Source: Rhizobium sp. NZLR1 (GTDB lineage: Bacteria > Pseudomonadota > Alphaproteobacteria > Rhizobiales > Rhizobiaceae). Taken from it: DNA of 64,000 nt. Made by a program: the position numbers and the translations under genes. The stretch covers positions 186,001 to 250,000 of the forward strand of contig NZ_CP071634.1 of NCBI RefSeq assembly GCF_017357385.1. The letters are read 5' to 3'. Below are positions 19,782 to 29,204 of this stretch, one piece after another. Each line of letters opens with the position of its first letter. Position 1 is the stretch's first letter. Below the pieces are notes generated by a model, which worked only from the letters and a program-made list of their open reading frames with translations, was not told the DNA's origin and ran no database searches.

Positions 19782-21485
19782 TCAAAAGGTCTGGCCGGCG
19801 ATCATCACCAGGTGCTCGACGACGGGGCCGAGCGCCAAGGCCGGGAAGAAGGTCAGGCCGCCGACGATCAGGATCGTGCCGACGAGCAGCCCGACGAAGA
19901 GTGGACCATCCGTGGGGAAAGTGCCTGCCGAGGCCGGAACCGTCTTCTTGCCGATCAGCGAGCCGGCGATGGCCAGTGCCGGGATGATGACCAGGAAGCG
20001 GCCGGCGAGCATGCCGATGCCGAGCGTCACGTTGTACCAGGGTGTATTGCCTGTCAGCCCGCCGAAAGCCGAGCCGTTATTGGCCGCAGCCGAGGTATAG
20101 GCGTAGAGGATTTCGGAGAAGCCATGCGGGCCGGCCGTGCCGATCGAGGCGACGGCGGACGGCAGCACCGTGGCGATCGCGGTGAAAACCAGCATGGCAA
20201 GCGGCAAGCAGAGGATGGCGAGAACGGCCATCTTCATTTCCTTCGCCTCGATCTTCTTGCCGAGATATTCCGGCGTGCGGCCGACCATCAGGCCGGCGAC
20301 GAAGACGGCGACGATGATGAACAGCAGGATACCGTAAAAGCCGGCGCCGACACCGCCGACGATGACTTCGCCGAGCTGCATGTTGATCAACGGAACGAGG
20401 CCGCCGAGCGCGGTGAAACTGCCATGCATGGCGTTGACCGCGCCGCAGGAGGCGGCGGTGGTGATGACCGCAAACAGCGAAGACAGGGCGACGCCGAAGC
20501 GGACTTCCTTGCCTTCCATGTTGCCGCCGCCAAGACCGAAGGCGTGCATCAATGGGTTACCAGCGGCTTCCGCCCAATAGGTGACGGTGACGCCGGCGAG
20601 GAACAGCACGCCCATCGTCGCGAGGATCGCCCAGCCCTGGCGCTGGTTGCCGACCATGCGGCCGAAGACGTTGGTCAGCGCCGCGCCGATTGCGAAGATC
20701 GAAACCATCTGGATGAGGTTGGAGACCGCATCGGGGTTTTCGAAGGGATGGGCCGAATTGGCGTTGAAGAAGCCGCCGCCATTGGTGCCGAGCATCTTGA
20801 TCGCAAGCTGCGAGGCGACGGGGCCGACGGCGATCGTCTGCTGCGCGCCTTCGAGCGTCGTCGCATTGACATAGGGTCCGAGCGTCTGCGGCACGCCGAG
20901 ATAGACATAGATGAGCGTCAGCACGATGCAGATCGGCAGCAGCACATAGAAGGTGGCCCTCGTCATATCGACCCAGAAATTGCCGATGGCCTTGCCCGAC
21001 GTGCGCGCGAAGGCGCGGATGAAGGCAAGTGCGATGGCGATGCCCGTCGCCGCGGAGGCGAAGTTCTGGACGGTGAAGCCAGCCATCTGGGTCAGATAGG
21101 ACATCGTGCTTTCGCCGCCGTAGTTCTGCCAGTTGGTGTTGCTGACGAAACTGACGGCGGTGTTGAACGAAAGCTCCGGCGGGACGGCCGCCATGCCGGC
21201 CGGATTATAGGGAAGGCCGGCCTGCAGGCGCTGCAGCGCATAAAGCACGATGACGCCGAGAAGGTTGAAGAGCAGCATGGCAAAGGCATAGGAGGTCCAA
21301 TGCTGTTCCTCGCGTTCGCCCGTGCCGGCCATGCGGTAAAGTCGCCGTTCGATCGGAACGAGGACGGGTGACAGGAAAGTGCGCTCGCCGCTGAATACAC
21401 GCGTCATGTAGCCGCCGAGCGGTTTGACGAGCACCAGGATGATCCCGCAGTAAAGCAGGATCTGAAGCCATCCGTTGAGGGTCAT
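19782..21485 (-). CDS. kdpA: K+-transporting ATPase subunit KdpA
   Basis: A 567-residue polytopic inner-membrane protein that carries the K+ selectivity filters. Visible conserved segments include [39 protein letters not shown] and [11 protein letters not shown]. It has the usual length for the family. It lies 67 bases after kdpF and 82 bases before kdpB in the operon. Confidence 0.96.
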   Translation of the reverse strand: MTLNGWLQILLYCGIILVLVKPLGGYMTRVFSGERTFLSPVLVPIERRLYRMAGTGEREEQHWTSYAFAMLLFNLLGVIVLYALQRLQAGLPYNPAGMAAVPPELSFNTAVSFVSNTNWQNYGGESTMSYLTQMAGFTVQNFASAATGIAIALAFIRAFARTSGKAIGNFWVDMTRATFYVLLPICIVLTLIYVYLGVPQTLGPYVNATTLEGAQQTIAVGPVASQLAIKMLGTNGGGFFNANSAHPFENPDAVSNLIQMVSIFAIGAALTNVFGRMVGNQRQGWAILATMGVLFLAGVTVTYWAEAAGNPLMHAFGLGGGNMEGKEVRFGVALSSLFAVITTAASCGAVNAMHGSFTALGGLVPLINMQLGEVIVGGVGAGFYGILLFIIVAVFVAGLMVGRTPEYLGKKIEAKEMKMAVLAILCLPLAMLVFTAIATVLPSAVASIGTAGPHGFSEILYAYTSAAANNGSAFGGLTGNTPWYNVTLGIGMLAGRFLVIIPALAIAGSLIGKKTVPASAGTFPTDGPLFVGLLVGTILIVGGLTFFPALALGPVVEHLVMIAGQTF

Positions 21486-21552
21486 GGAGGTAAACTTTCA
21501 ATACCCGGCTGCTTCTCGGTCGCATGCGCGACCTCAGAAGCGCCAGTTCTTT

Positions 21553-21642
21553 TCAGAAGCGTTCCGGGCGAAGCAGAGCGTAGGTGAGGTAGACAGTGAG
21601 AAACACGGTTACGGCACCGCTCAAGACATAATCGAGGGTCAT
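21553..21642 (-). CDS. kdpF: KdpF, small stabilising subunit
   Basis: A 29-residue single-helix peptide beginning MTLDYVLSGAVTVFL and ending LLRPERF, the standard KdpF pattern. A strong AGGAGAAA ribosome site precedes the ATG at 21642 and overlaps the stop of the upstream 27-residue peptide. KdpF packs against KdpA in the membrane. It is too short for most gene callers. Confidence 0.9.
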   Translation of the reverse strand: MTLDYVLSGAVTVFLTVYLTYALLRPERF

Positions 21643-21656
21643 CGTCGTTTCTCCTG

Positions 21657-21740
21657 TCAAAGCCTGTCGCAGGCTCTTGTGTAGGCAAAGCACAGCGCGA
21701 AGAATATGATCGCGGTGCCAAGCAGAATGATATCCATCAT
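21657..21740 (-). CDS. 27-residue membrane micropeptide at the head of the kdp operon
   Basis: The frame starts ATGATG at 21740, encodes 27 residues (MMDIILLGTAIIFFALCFAY then TRACDRL), and stops 14 bases before kdpF. An AGGAG ribosome site lies at good spacing before the start. It is one hydrophobic helix followed by a short charged tail with Cys, Asp and Arg. The length and position resemble KdpF, but the sequence differs. It may be an extra Kdp-associated subunit or a leader peptide that couples translation into kdpF. No function is known to me. Confidence 0.7.
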   Translation of the reverse strand: MMDIILLGTAIIFFALCFAYTRACDRL

Positions 21741-21941
21741 GATCGTGACTCCTGTTGTTCTTGTTGGAGTCAGACAAGACAAAGGGCGCACACCCTGGGG
21801 GGGTCGCCTTTCATGCTTTCTGGCGTGGAGATGATCTTTTCGATCTCTCGGAGATCAATATGGAACCGAAGGGCATAAAGGTTCGAGACGAGCAAGGAGC
21901 CGTCAATATAAAAATCTCATAAATGCTTTTCAGCGAGCGAG

Positions 21942-22301
21942 CTAAGGATCGATCCGGAACCGGTATTGGCCTTGGGCGCTGCGGCCGTCCATCGAGAGGA
22001 CACGCCAGTCGATGGTATAGAGGCCGGGCGCCATGGCAGGGTCGAGCGGGACCTTGAAGATCGATCCTTCAGGACCGGAGAGAAATGGCTTGCCGGTGGG
22101 AAGCGCCAAACCCTCAGCATCGAACAGGATGGCCGTCGAGCGGGCAAGATTGACCGGGCCGGTGAAGGTGAGCGCGAGATTGGCCGGCACCACCCTTTCT
22201 TCCTGCTGCGGCGGGAGCGATGCTTGTTCGAGGGCCGCAGACGCCCCACTTGCGGCAAAGAGCAGGGATGCGAACAGACAGAATGACACGATCGATTTCA
22301 T
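21942..22301 (-). CDS. CopC-fold periplasmic protein lacking copper ligands
   Basis: From ATG 22301 the protein has 119 residues (the frame also offers a start at 22331). A signal peptide (MKSIVSFCLFASLLF...ASA) is followed by a CopC-like beta-sandwich: PANLALTFTGPVNL, a LPTGKPFL turn and the diagnostic GLYTIDWRVLSMDGRSAQG. CopC proteins bind Cu(II) through an N-terminal His and the His of an SxDGH motif; here the mature N-terminus is Ala-Leu and the motif reads SMDGR. It is upstream of kdp on the same strand, separated by about 200 bases. Confidence 0.7.
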   Translation of the reverse strand: MKSIVSFCLFASLLFAASGASAALEQASLPPQQEERVVPANLALTFTGPVNLARSTAILFDAEGLALPTGKPFLSGPEGSIFKVPLDPAMAPGLYTIDWRVLSMDGRSAQGQYRFRIDP

Positions 22302-22331
22302 GATGGTCTTCCTTATCTTGCTGATCCGCAT

Positions 22332-22796
22332 CTGCCCGGAGTCATCATGCTTCCGTGGCGCCGTGCCGGCTCATGGCTAATAACGCTGTCGGTGGCGATT
22401 TCGATCCCTCGTCTCGACGACAACACGCACCGGCCGCGGCTGGCGGCCCTTCGGCAGTTCGACAATCGGGTCCACAAACCGGCGCCAGAATTCCCGCAAT
22501 GACCTTGATATCGTCAGGCCGCAAGACCGATTTCCGCCGACATTATCGGGATCTTTCTTCATCTCTCTGCCTGTCCTCATGGTCGGGATCTCGTATGGAG
22601 AATGTACTCTCCGACGGTCTCGGCTGGAATCATACAGAGGTCTTGGAACACAAATCTTTCGGATTATAGAGGCGGGCATTTCATCGCATGTTGAGCAAAA
22701 GCTTAATCTCTAAGATTGAATTGCCGCCCCTTCCCGTCTTATAGTCGCTTCAACGGCACTCGATGAACCGAGGGGCCATAGGGAAGGAAACCGACG
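22332..22796. other. 465-bp region upstream of the xylitol-type dehydrogenase
   Basis: This stretch should hold the promoters of the CopC-like gene (minus) and the dehydrogenase (plus). Apart from the doubtful small minus-strand frame at 22377-22562, nothing clear was recognised. Confidence 0.5.
22377..22562 (-). CDS. possible small basic hypothetical protein
   Basis: A 61-residue frame starting MKKDPDNVGGNRSCG at 22562, rich in Arg, ending RDRNRHRQRY. It has a purine-rich stretch (CAGAGAG) before the ATG but no recognised domain. An opposing frame covers most of the same bases. It may be a real small rhizobial protein or chance. Confidence 0.3.
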   Translation of the reverse strand: MKKDPDNVGGNRSCGLTISRSLREFWRRFVDPIVELPKGRQPRPVRVVVETRDRNRHRQRY

Positions 22797-23840
22797 ATGA
22801 CCAAAGTCCGTGCGCTTGTCCTCGAGCGCCAGCATGAGCTTGCGCTTCGTGATATCGATCTGCCGCTCGAAACCGGCCCGGGCGAGGTGAAGATCAGGAT
22901 CCACACCGTCGGTGTCTGCGGTTCCGACGTGCATTATTACACGCACGGCAAGATCGGCCCCTTCGTGGTCAACGCGCCGATGGTGCTCGGCCATGAAGCA
23001 GCAGGCACGGTCGTCGAGGTCGGGGCCGGCGCCACGCATCTGAAAGTTGGCGACCGCGTCTGCATGGAGCCCGGCATTCCCGATCCGAATTCCAAGGCAA
23101 GCCGGCTCGGCATGTACAATATCGATCCGGCGGTGACCTTCTGGGCGACGCCGCCGGTCCATGGCGTGTTGACGCCGGAGGTCGTGCATCCCGCCAACTA
23201 CACCTTCAAGCTGCCTGACAATGTCAGCTTCGCCGAGGGCGCCATGGTCGAACCCTTCGCCGTCGGCATGCAGGCGGCTGGTAAAGCGAAGATTACACCC
23301 GGCGATACCGCCGTCGTCCTCGGCGCCGGGCCGATCGGCACGATGGTGGCGATTGCTGCCCTTGCCGGCGGCTGCGCCCGGGCGATCGTCGCCGATCTCG
23401 CCCAGCCGAAACTTGATATCGCCGCGCAATATCAGGGCGTCATTCCGGTCAATATCCGCGAAAAGAACCTGAGCGAAGAGGTCGGCCGGCTGACGGACGG
23501 CTGGGGCGCCGATGTCGTCTTTGAATGCTCCGGCTCACCGAAGGCCTGGGAGACGATCATGGCGTTGCCGCGCCCGGGCGGCGTCATCGTCGTCGTTGGC
23601 CTGCCGGTCAACCCGATCGGCTTCGACGTTTCGACGGCATCCACCAAGGAGATCCGCATCGAGACGGTGTTCCGCTACGCGCATCAGTATGAGCGCTCGA
23701 TCGCCCTGCTCGGCTCGGGTCGCGTCGACCTGAAACCGCTAATTTCCGAGACCTTCATATTCGAGGATTCGATCAAGGCGTTTGATCGCGCCGTCGAGGC
23801 GCGGCCGAGCGACGTAAAGCTGCAGATCGTGATGGAATAG
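22797..23840 (+). CDS. zinc-type polyol dehydrogenase (xylitol dehydrogenase / D-xylulose reductase-like)
   Basis: A 347-residue medium-chain dehydrogenase/reductase. Catalytic zinc residues are in [17 protein letters not shown] and VEPFAVG; the Rossmann motif is [10 protein letters not shown] near residues 177-186. It would oxidise a polyol such as xylitol to a ketose with NAD+. The lobe that normally carries four structural-zinc cysteines lacks them (it reads [11 protein letters not shown]). A GGAAGG-like ribosome site precedes the start. It is a monocistronic unit convergent with the dedA gene. The exact substrate (xylitol, sorbitol, threonine-like) is uncertain. Confidence 0.85.
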   Translation: MTKVRALVLERQHELALRDIDLPLETGPGEVKIRIHTVGVCGSDVHYYTHGKIGPFVVNAPMVLGHEAAGTVVEVGAGATHLKVGDRVCMEPGIPDPNSKASRLGMYNIDPAVTFWATPPVHGVLTPEVVHPANYTFKLPDNVSFAEGAMVEPFAVGMQAAGKAKITPGDTAVVLGAGPIGTMVAIAALAGGCARAIVADLAQPKLDIAAQYQGVIPVNIREKNLSEEVGRLTDGWGADVVFECSGSPKAWETIMALPRPGGVIVVVGLPVNPIGFDVSTASTKEIRIETVFRYAHQYERSIALLGSGRVDLKPLISETFIFEDSIKAFDRAVEARPSDVKLQIVME

Positions 23841-23855
23841 GCCGTCCCATCGCCT

Positions 23856-24425
23856 TTACGAGCGCCTGGCGCTGAGTTTCATTTTGCGAAAGACCAGAGC
23901 CGCGCCTGCGACGACAGCCGCGGCTCCGGCTGCGACCAGCAGATGGCGGTGAAGGGGAAGGTGGCCTAATATCTGTTCGATGCCGTGTCCGAACAGGTAA
24001 CCGAGCGCCGTGAAAAGCTGCCCCCACACCAGTGCGGCCGCGGCATTCAGGAGGACGAATTTTCCGGTCGGTATCCGTGTCGTGCCGATGACGATGGGGC
24101 TGATCGTCCGCAGCCCAACCAGAAAACGAAATGCAAGAATGAAACCGGTGGGATATTTTTCCAAAAGCGCGGTTGCGCGCGCCAGCGCCGGCTTTTCCTT
24201 CAGCCGGCGGACGAGGCTCCAGCTAGCCGCGTAACGACCGACGAGGAACCATAGTTGATCGCCGGCGAAAGATCCGGCCGTGGCCGCGAGCGACGCCGAC
24301 CAATAGGGCAGCAGCCCGCGGTGGGAAATCACGCCGCCAAGGAACGCGGCCGTTTCGCCTTCAAAGGCGGCGCCCAGAAAGATCGCCAGCAGGCCGTAAT
24401 TCTCGATCAGCAGTTCGATAGACAC
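23856..24425 (-). CDS. DedA family inner-membrane protein
   Basis: A 189-residue membrane protein with the DedA/SNARE-associated signature: an N-terminal hydrophobic segment, GAAFEGETAAFLGG, then GDQLWFLVGRYAAS, and the conserved FRFLVGLRTISPIVIGTTRIP loop (about 100-125). Family members are flippase-like proteins linked to lipid carrier recycling and envelope integrity. It is transcribed alone, 40 bases upstream of the flavin reductase stop on the same strand order. Confidence 0.88.
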   Translation of the reverse strand: MSIELLIENYGLLAIFLGAAFEGETAAFLGGVISHRGLLPYWSASLAATAGSFAGDQLWFLVGRYAASWSLVRRLKEKPALARATALLEKYPTGFILAFRFLVGLRTISPIVIGTTRIPTGKFVLLNAAAALVWGQLFTALGYLFGHGIEQILGHLPLHRHLLVAAGAAAVVAGAALVFRKMKLSARRS

Positions 24426-24465
24426 GCGGGGTCCGCCTCCAGCTGTCGATTTCCAAGCATCACAG

Positions 24466-25827
24466 CTAAACCGGCTTCAGATCGCCAAGCAGCGTTGGGA
24501 TCAACTCCGATACCGTCGGATGGATCGGCACCGACCATTGCAATGCCGGATAGGTCGTTCCCGCATTCATCGCATCGATCAAGCCGTGGATCACCTCGTC
24601 GCCCTCGATGCCGAGGATCGCCGCGCCGAGAATCTGCTTGGTCTCGGCATCGGCGATCACCTTCATGAAGCCCTTGGTTTCGCCGCGCTCGTTGGCCCGG
24701 CCGACGCGGCTCATCGGCCGGGTCGAGACCATGATCTTGCGGCCGGAGGCGCGCGCCTGCTTCTCCGTCATGCCGACGCGGCCGAGTGGCGGGTCGATAT
24801 AGAGCGCATAGGCCGGGATGCGGCTTGAAACCTTGCGATCATCGCCGTCGAGGAGGTTGGCGGCGGCGATCTCGAAATCATTGTAGGAGGTGTGGGTGAA
24901 AGCGCCGTGGCCGTTGCAGTCGCCGAGCGCCCAGATGCCCTCGACATTGGTGGCGAGCCTGTCGTCGACCGCGATGAAGCCGCGTTTGTCGGTGATGACG
25001 CCGGCGGCATCGAGGCCGAGATCGTCGGTGTTCGGCTTGCGGCCGGTGGCGATCAGCACATGGCTCGCATCGATCTTCGCCGGGCCGGCGGTGACGCTCA
25101 CCCCGCTGCCGTTTCTGGCGAAGGCGATATTGCCGGCGTCGGTGTGGATGCCGATGCCTTCCGAGCGCAGGATGTCGGCGATCGCATCCGATATATCCTC
25201 GTCCTCGCGCGATGCGAGCTTCGGGCCATGCTCGATGACGCTGACGTCAGTGCCGAAGCGGCGATACATCTGCGCGAATTCCAACCCGATATAGCTGCCG
25301 CCGATCACCACGAGATGCCGGGGCAGCGTGTCGAGATGGATGATCGAGGTGCTGGTGAGGTAATCGATATCATTGATGCCTGGGAGCTCGGGGATGACGG
25401 GCCGCGCGCCGACATTGAGGAAGATGCGCGGCGCGGTCAGCGTCTCGCCATCGACGCTGACGGTGTTGGGGCCCTCGAAGCGGGCATGGCCGTAGATGAT
25501 GCTCATGCCGTCCATGCTGCCCAACCAATCGATCAGGCCGTTGCGGGCATCCATCGTCACCTTTTCGGCGCGGGCTCTGACCACCTTCATGTCGACGGCG
25601 ATCGCGCCGGGGATCCTGACGCCATAGGCGGCGCCGCTTCTTGCGACATGGGCGGCGCGGGCGCTGGCGACCAGCGTCTTCGTCGGCATGCAGCCGGCAT
25701 TGACGCAGGTGCCGCCGAGGAATTTTCGCTCGATCAGCGCCACTTTCATGCCCTTTTCGACCATCCGGGCGGCAAGCGACGGGCCGGCCTGGCCGGCGCC
25801 GATCACGATAGCGTCGAAGCTTTTCAT
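24466..25827 (-). CDS. FAD-dependent pyridine nucleotide-disulfide oxidoreductase (mercuric reductase-like)
   Basis: Start at ATG 25827 gives 453 residues. FAD-binding GAGQAGPSLA is at the N-terminus (residues 9-18), the redox-active disulfide is GGTCVNAGCMPTK (about 40-52), and NAD-binding GGSYIGLEFA and the second FAD motif IWALGDCNGHGAF follow; the C-terminal dimerisation domain ends with HPTVSEL. It lacks the mercury-binding C-terminal cysteine pair, so the substrate is unlikely to be Hg(II). The frame can be read further upstream, but that extension overlaps the DUF4126 gene. Start and DUF4126 stop overlap by 4 bases. Confidence 0.88.
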   Translation of the reverse strand: MKSFDAIVIGAGQAGPSLAARMVEKGMKVALIERKFLGGTCVNAGCMPTKTLVASARAAHVARSGAAYGVRIPGAIAVDMKVVRARAEKVTMDARNGLIDWLGSMDGMSIIYGHARFEGPNTVSVDGETLTAPRIFLNVGARPVIPELPGINDIDYLTSTSIIHLDTLPRHLVVIGGSYIGLEFAQMYRRFGTDVSVIEHGPKLASREDEDISDAIADILRSEGIGIHTDAGNIAFARNGSGVSVTAGPAKIDASHVLIATGRKPNTDDLGLDAAGVITDKRGFIAVDDRLATNVEGIWALGDCNGHGAFTHTSYNDFEIAAANLLDGDDRKVSSRIPAYALYIDPPLGRVGMTEKQARASGRKIMVSTRPMSRVGRANERGETKGFMKVIADAETKQILGAAILGIEGDEVIHGLIDAMNAGTTYPALQWSVPIHPTVSELIPTLLGDLKPV

Positions 25828-26285
25828 GCGACGGCCCCCACGATCACCAGCGCGCCGATGACGGCGACGGCATCCTCGATGAGGGCCGCAGGCAGATCCT
25901 TGCCAAAGGAGGCGGCAAGCCGGCTGCGGACGGCGGCGCCACCATAAGTGCCGATGACGGCGCCAATCACACCGGCGATCAGCCCGCCGAACAGCAGGCT
26001 GCTGGCTGCCCCGATGGTTGCGCCTGCCAGCGCGCCGGCGACGATACGGGCGCCGAACTGCATCGGCACCTTGCGCGACGGCGTCGACGGCAACTGGTCG
26101 GCAATCAGTTCGACGACGGCGAGAACCGTAAAGATCCACGGCGTCCACTGGTAACCCATGAAGGCAAGCGGCGTCTGTGAGACGTCGAACCAGCCAAGTG
26201 CCGCGCCCCAGGCGACGGCGGCCGGCGCCGTCATGGTGCGAAGGCCGGCAACGACACCGATCAGCAATGCAAGAAGCAGAAACAT
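25824..26285 (-). CDS. DUF4126-type small membrane protein
   Basis: Start at ATG 26285 (MFLLLALLIGVVAGLRTMTAP), preceded by a GGGGGA ribosome site, gives 153 residues with several hydrophobic helices and Gly/Ala-rich segments. The GLRTMTAPA start and the PSTPSRK loop fit the DUF4126 family of unknown function. It overlaps the flavin reductase gene by 4 bases, so the two are translationally coupled. Confidence 0.75.
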   Translation of the reverse strand: MFLLLALLIGVVAGLRTMTAPAAVAWGAALGWFDVSQTPLAFMGYQWTPWIFTVLAVVELIADQLPSTPSRKVPMQFGARIVAGALAGATIGAASSLLFGGLIAGVIGAVIGTYGGAAVRSRLAASFGKDLPAALIEDAVAVIGALVIVGAVA

Positions 26286-26374
26286 GCGATCCCCCTCTTT
26301 GCCGGCTTTGTGCCGCGAGAGGAAAGGTTGCACATTGTCAGGCGCCTGGCAATTCGCCTTGACGGGCCTGTGAA

Positions 26375-27562
26375 TTAGTTCGCGAAAGCCGCGATGCCGG
26401 TGATCGCCCGGCCGATGATCAGCGCATGGATGTCGTGCGTTCCCTCATAGGTGTTGACCACTTCGAGGTTGACGAGATGGCGGGCGATGCCGAATTCGTC
26501 GGAAATGCCGTTGCCGCCGAGCATGTCGCGGGCGGCGCGCGCGATCTCCAGCGCCTTGCCGCAGCTGTTGCGCTTGAGGATCGAGGTCAGTTCCACGGGC
26601 GGATGGCCTTCCTCCTTCATGCGGCCAAGCCGCAGGCAGCCCTGCAGGCCGAGCGAGATCTCCGCCGCCATGTCGGCGAGCTTCTTCTGGATCAGTTGGT
26701 TGGCGGCGAGCGGTCGGCTGAACTGCTTGCGCTCGAGCGTATACTGCCGTGCTCTGGCATAACAATCCTCGGCAGCACCAAGCGCGCCCCAGGCGATGCC
26801 AAAACGCGCTGAGTTGAGGCAGGTGAATGGCCCCTTGAGGCCGGTGACGCCGGGCAGAAGATTTTCCTCGGGCACGAAGACCCCGTCCATCACCACTTCG
26901 CCGGTGATCGAGGCGCGCAAGCCCACCTTGCCGTGAATGGCGGGCGCCGAGAGCCCCTTCCAGCCCTTTTCAAGGATGAAGCCGCGGATAAGGCCGTCCT
27001 CGGTCTTGGCCCAGACGACGAAGATATCGGCGATCGGCGCATTGGAGATCCAGGTCTTAGAGCCGGTGAGGCTGTAGCCGCCGTCGACTTTTTTCGCGCG
27101 TGTCGCCATCGAGCCGGGGTCGGAGCCGTGATCGGGTTCGGTCAGGCCGAAGCAGCCGATCCATTCGCCGATGGCGAGTTTCGGCAGGTATTTCAGCTTC
27201 TGTGCTTCGGAGCCGAATGTTTCGATCGGCACCATGACCAGCGAGGACTGCACGCTCATCATCGAGCGGTAACCGCTATCGACCCGTTCGACTTCGCGGG
27301 CGATCAGGCCGTAGGCGACGTAACCGAGACCGGCGCCGCCATACTCAGGCGAGATCGTCGGGCCGAGCAGGCCGAGTTCGCCCATTTCGCGGAAGATCTG
27401 AGGATCGGTCTTTTCATTGCGGAAGGCGTCGAGAACGCGGGGCGCAAGTTTTTCCTGCGCATAGGCATGGGCCGTATCCTGCACCATGCGCTCCTCGCTG
27501 GTGAGCTGCTCCACCAGGCGGAACGGGTCGGCCCAGTCGAAAACCTCGCGCGTATGCTGCAT
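26375..27562 (-). CDS. gcdH: glutaryl-CoA dehydrogenase (acyl-CoA dehydrogenase family)
   Basis: A 395-residue flavoprotein. It shows [37 protein letters not shown], and the C-terminal [20 protein letters not shown] that carries the catalytic base Glu of glutaryl-CoA dehydrogenases. It oxidises and decarboxylates glutaryl-CoA to crotonyl-CoA in lysine/tryptophan breakdown. A GGAG ribosome site precedes the start. It is divergent from the cupin gene. Confidence 0.92.
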   Translation of the reverse strand: MQHTREVFDWADPFRLVEQLTSEERMVQDTAHAYAQEKLAPRVLDAFRNEKTDPQIFREMGELGLLGPTISPEYGGAGLGYVAYGLIAREVERVDSGYRSMMSVQSSLVMVPIETFGSEAQKLKYLPKLAIGEWIGCFGLTEPDHGSDPGSMATRAKKVDGGYSLTGSKTWISNAPIADIFVVWAKTEDGLIRGFILEKGWKGLSAPAIHGKVGLRASITGEVVMDGVFVPEENLLPGVTGLKGPFTCLNSARFGIAWGALGAAEDCYARARQYTLERKQFSRPLAANQLIQKKLADMAAEISLGLQGCLRLGRMKEEGHPPVELTSILKRNSCGKALEIARAARDMLGGNGISDEFGIARHLVNLEVVNTYEGTHDIHALIIGRAITGIAAFAN

Positions 27563-27737
27563 GTCGGCGTCTCCTCACCCTTGAACTCAGGCTTGCCTCG
27601 CTCAAGCTCGCATAGACCCGCCAGCCGACCGCGTCAACAGAAGGCGGCCGTATCGAAAAGACAGCGCCCGCCATCTTTTCAAAAGCGTCGGCATGATCCA
27701 CTTTGCCGGCGATCGATTCTGGAATGAGGAGACGGAA

Positions 27738-28076
27738 ATGTCGTCAAGCGATCTGTTCGTATCGGCCGAAGGCGCCGAATGGGTCAACCCCGAGCCCGGC
27801 GTCGTCAGGCGCATCATGACCTATCTGCCTGAGATGATGATGGTGGAAGTGGCCTTCGAAAGCGGCGCTGTCGGTGCTGCTCATTCGCATCCGCACATCC
27901 AGGCAAGTTATGTCGCCGAGGGCAGCTTCGAAGTGACGATCGACGGCCGGACTGAGGTGCTGCGCCAGGGCGGCAGCTTCATCGTGCCCCCCAATCTCGT
28001 CCACGGCGTCAAGGCGCTGGAAAAGGGTCGGCTGATCGATGCATTCACCCCGCACCGGGCCGAGTTTCTCAAATAA
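27738..28076 (+). CDS. cupin domain protein
   Basis: The ATG at 27738 has a GGAG ribosome site and gives 112 residues; an upstream frame start at 27693 is less likely. The beta-barrel metal motif AHSHPHIQASYVAEGSFEV (about residues 44-62) and the second cupin motif PPNLVHGVKA are present. The fold is that of small regulatory or sugar-modifying cupins; no substrate can be assigned. The stop codon abuts the LysR stop with no base between. Confidence 0.85.
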   Translation: MSSSDLFVSAEGAEWVNPEPGVVRRIMTYLPEMMMVEVAFESGAVGAAHSHPHIQASYVAEGSFEVTIDGRTEVLRQGGSFIVPPNLVHGVKALEKGRLIDAFTPHRAEFLK

Positions 28077-29030
28077 TCAGGTTTCGGCTTCGGACCGGCG
28101 CGGCGCGCCTGCGGCGGTGACGTAGGGCGGCACGAAGCGCACATCCTCGCCGCGCACCGCCTCGCGCAGGAAATCGATGACGGCGCGAACGCGCGGCGCC
28201 TGTTTCAGGTCGCGATGGCAGGTGATCCAGTATTGGCGCTTGAGGTCGATTTCGTCGGGCAGCACGCGCACGAGCTCGGGATAACGGCTGGCGAAGAAGT
28301 AGGGCAGGATGCAGAGGCCGAGGCCGTTTCGGGTGGCGGTGAGCTGCGCGAAGATGCTGGAACTCTGGAATTGCGGCTTGATGCGCGGATGCACATCGCT
28401 CAGATAATCCAGGCCCGGCGCGAAGATCATTTCCTCGATATAGCTGACGAAGGGATGGCCGAGCAGGTCCTCGCGGCAGGTGATCTCAGGCGCCTTTGCC
28501 AGATAGTCGCGCGAGCCGTAGATCTGCAGGTGATAATCGGTCAGCTTCTCGGCAAAATAAGGCCCGCCCTTCGGCTCGTCGAGCACGACGGAAAGATCGG
28601 CGTCCTTGCGCGACAGCGACATGATCTGCTGGATCGTCACCAGTTCCAGCGCCAAGTGCGGATGCTGGGCGGCAAACCGCGGCAGCACGGTCGCGAAGAA
28701 GAAATTGGCAAAACCTTCAGGCGCGCTGAGGCGCACGAGGCCGCGCTGCGCCATCGAGCCGTCGGCGAGATCGGCGCGCAGCCGCTCGGTCTCCTGCTCC
28801 ATCCGCTCGGCTGTCTCGATGAAACGCGTGCCCATGGCGGTCAGCACATAGCCGCGCGGATTGCGCTCGAAGAGCTTGACCTTGAGGGTGAATTCCAGCC
28901 GGTCGATGCGGCGCGAGACCGTGGCATGGCTAGAGCGCAACTGCCGGGCCGCCGTCGAGAGCTGTCCAGTGCGGGCTACGGCTAGAAAAAACTGCAGATC
29001 GTCCCAAGTAAACTGCGGTGGATTGTTCAT
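28077..29030 (-). CDS. LysR-type transcriptional regulator
   Basis: A 317-residue LTTR. The N-terminal helix-turn-helix (about residues 8-67) contains RTGQLSTAARQLRSSHATVSRRIDRLE, followed by the effector-binding domain. It is divergent from the branched-chain-type ABC importer at 29205; a perfect dyad lies 11 bases upstream of its start, so local control of the importer operon is likely. Confidence 0.92.
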   Translation of the reverse strand: MNNPPQFTWDDLQFFLAVARTGQLSTAARQLRSSHATVSRRIDRLEFTLKVKLFERNPRGYVLTAMGTRFIETAERMEQETERLRADLADGSMAQRGLVRLSAPEGFANFFFATVLPRFAAQHPHLALELVTIQQIMSLSRKDADLSVVLDEPKGGPYFAEKLTDYHLQIYGSRDYLAKAPEITCREDLLGHPFVSYIEEMIFAPGLDYLSDVHPRIKPQFQSSSIFAQLTATRNGLGLCILPYFFASRYPELVRVLPDEIDLKRQYWITCHRDLKQAPRVRAVIDFLREAVRGEDVRFVPPYVTAAGAPRRSEAET

Positions 29031-29040
29031 GGCGATCCCC

Positions 29041-29060
29041 TCTGTTCAAAAATGAACAGA
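29041..29060. promoter_or_regulatory. perfect dyad, probable LysR-type operator
   Basis: TCTGTTCA (29041-29048) and TGAACAGA (29053-29060) form a perfect inverted repeat with a 4-base spacer, just upstream of the LysR gene. Half-site TGAACAGA recurs at 29163-29170, near the transporter start. This fits an LTTR site with recognition and activation halves, though the assignment is inferred. Confidence 0.6.
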
Positions 29061-29204
29061 TACTGTTTGGAATTAGTTGTAAATCACCCGTTGCCTCAAG
29101 GCGGAATTTCCTTGATCGTAGGCTAAGGGTCGGCCGCTCCGAGGAGTGCGGCTGGCCAAATCTGAACAGATCCGCAATCTGGCCAATCTCTGGGAGGAGA
29201 GAAT

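Noticed and set aside
19362..21371. 669-codon plus-strand frame opposite kdpA and kdpB
   Set aside because: Shadow frame; the minus-strand kdp proteins are unequivocal.
22332..22796. Possible gene on the plus strand (22355-22669)
   Set aside because: No ribosome site or domain, and it overlaps an equally weak minus-strand frame.
24466..25827. Mercury resistance function for the flavin disulfide reductase
   Set aside because: The C-terminal cysteine pair of MerA and any mer neighbours are absent.
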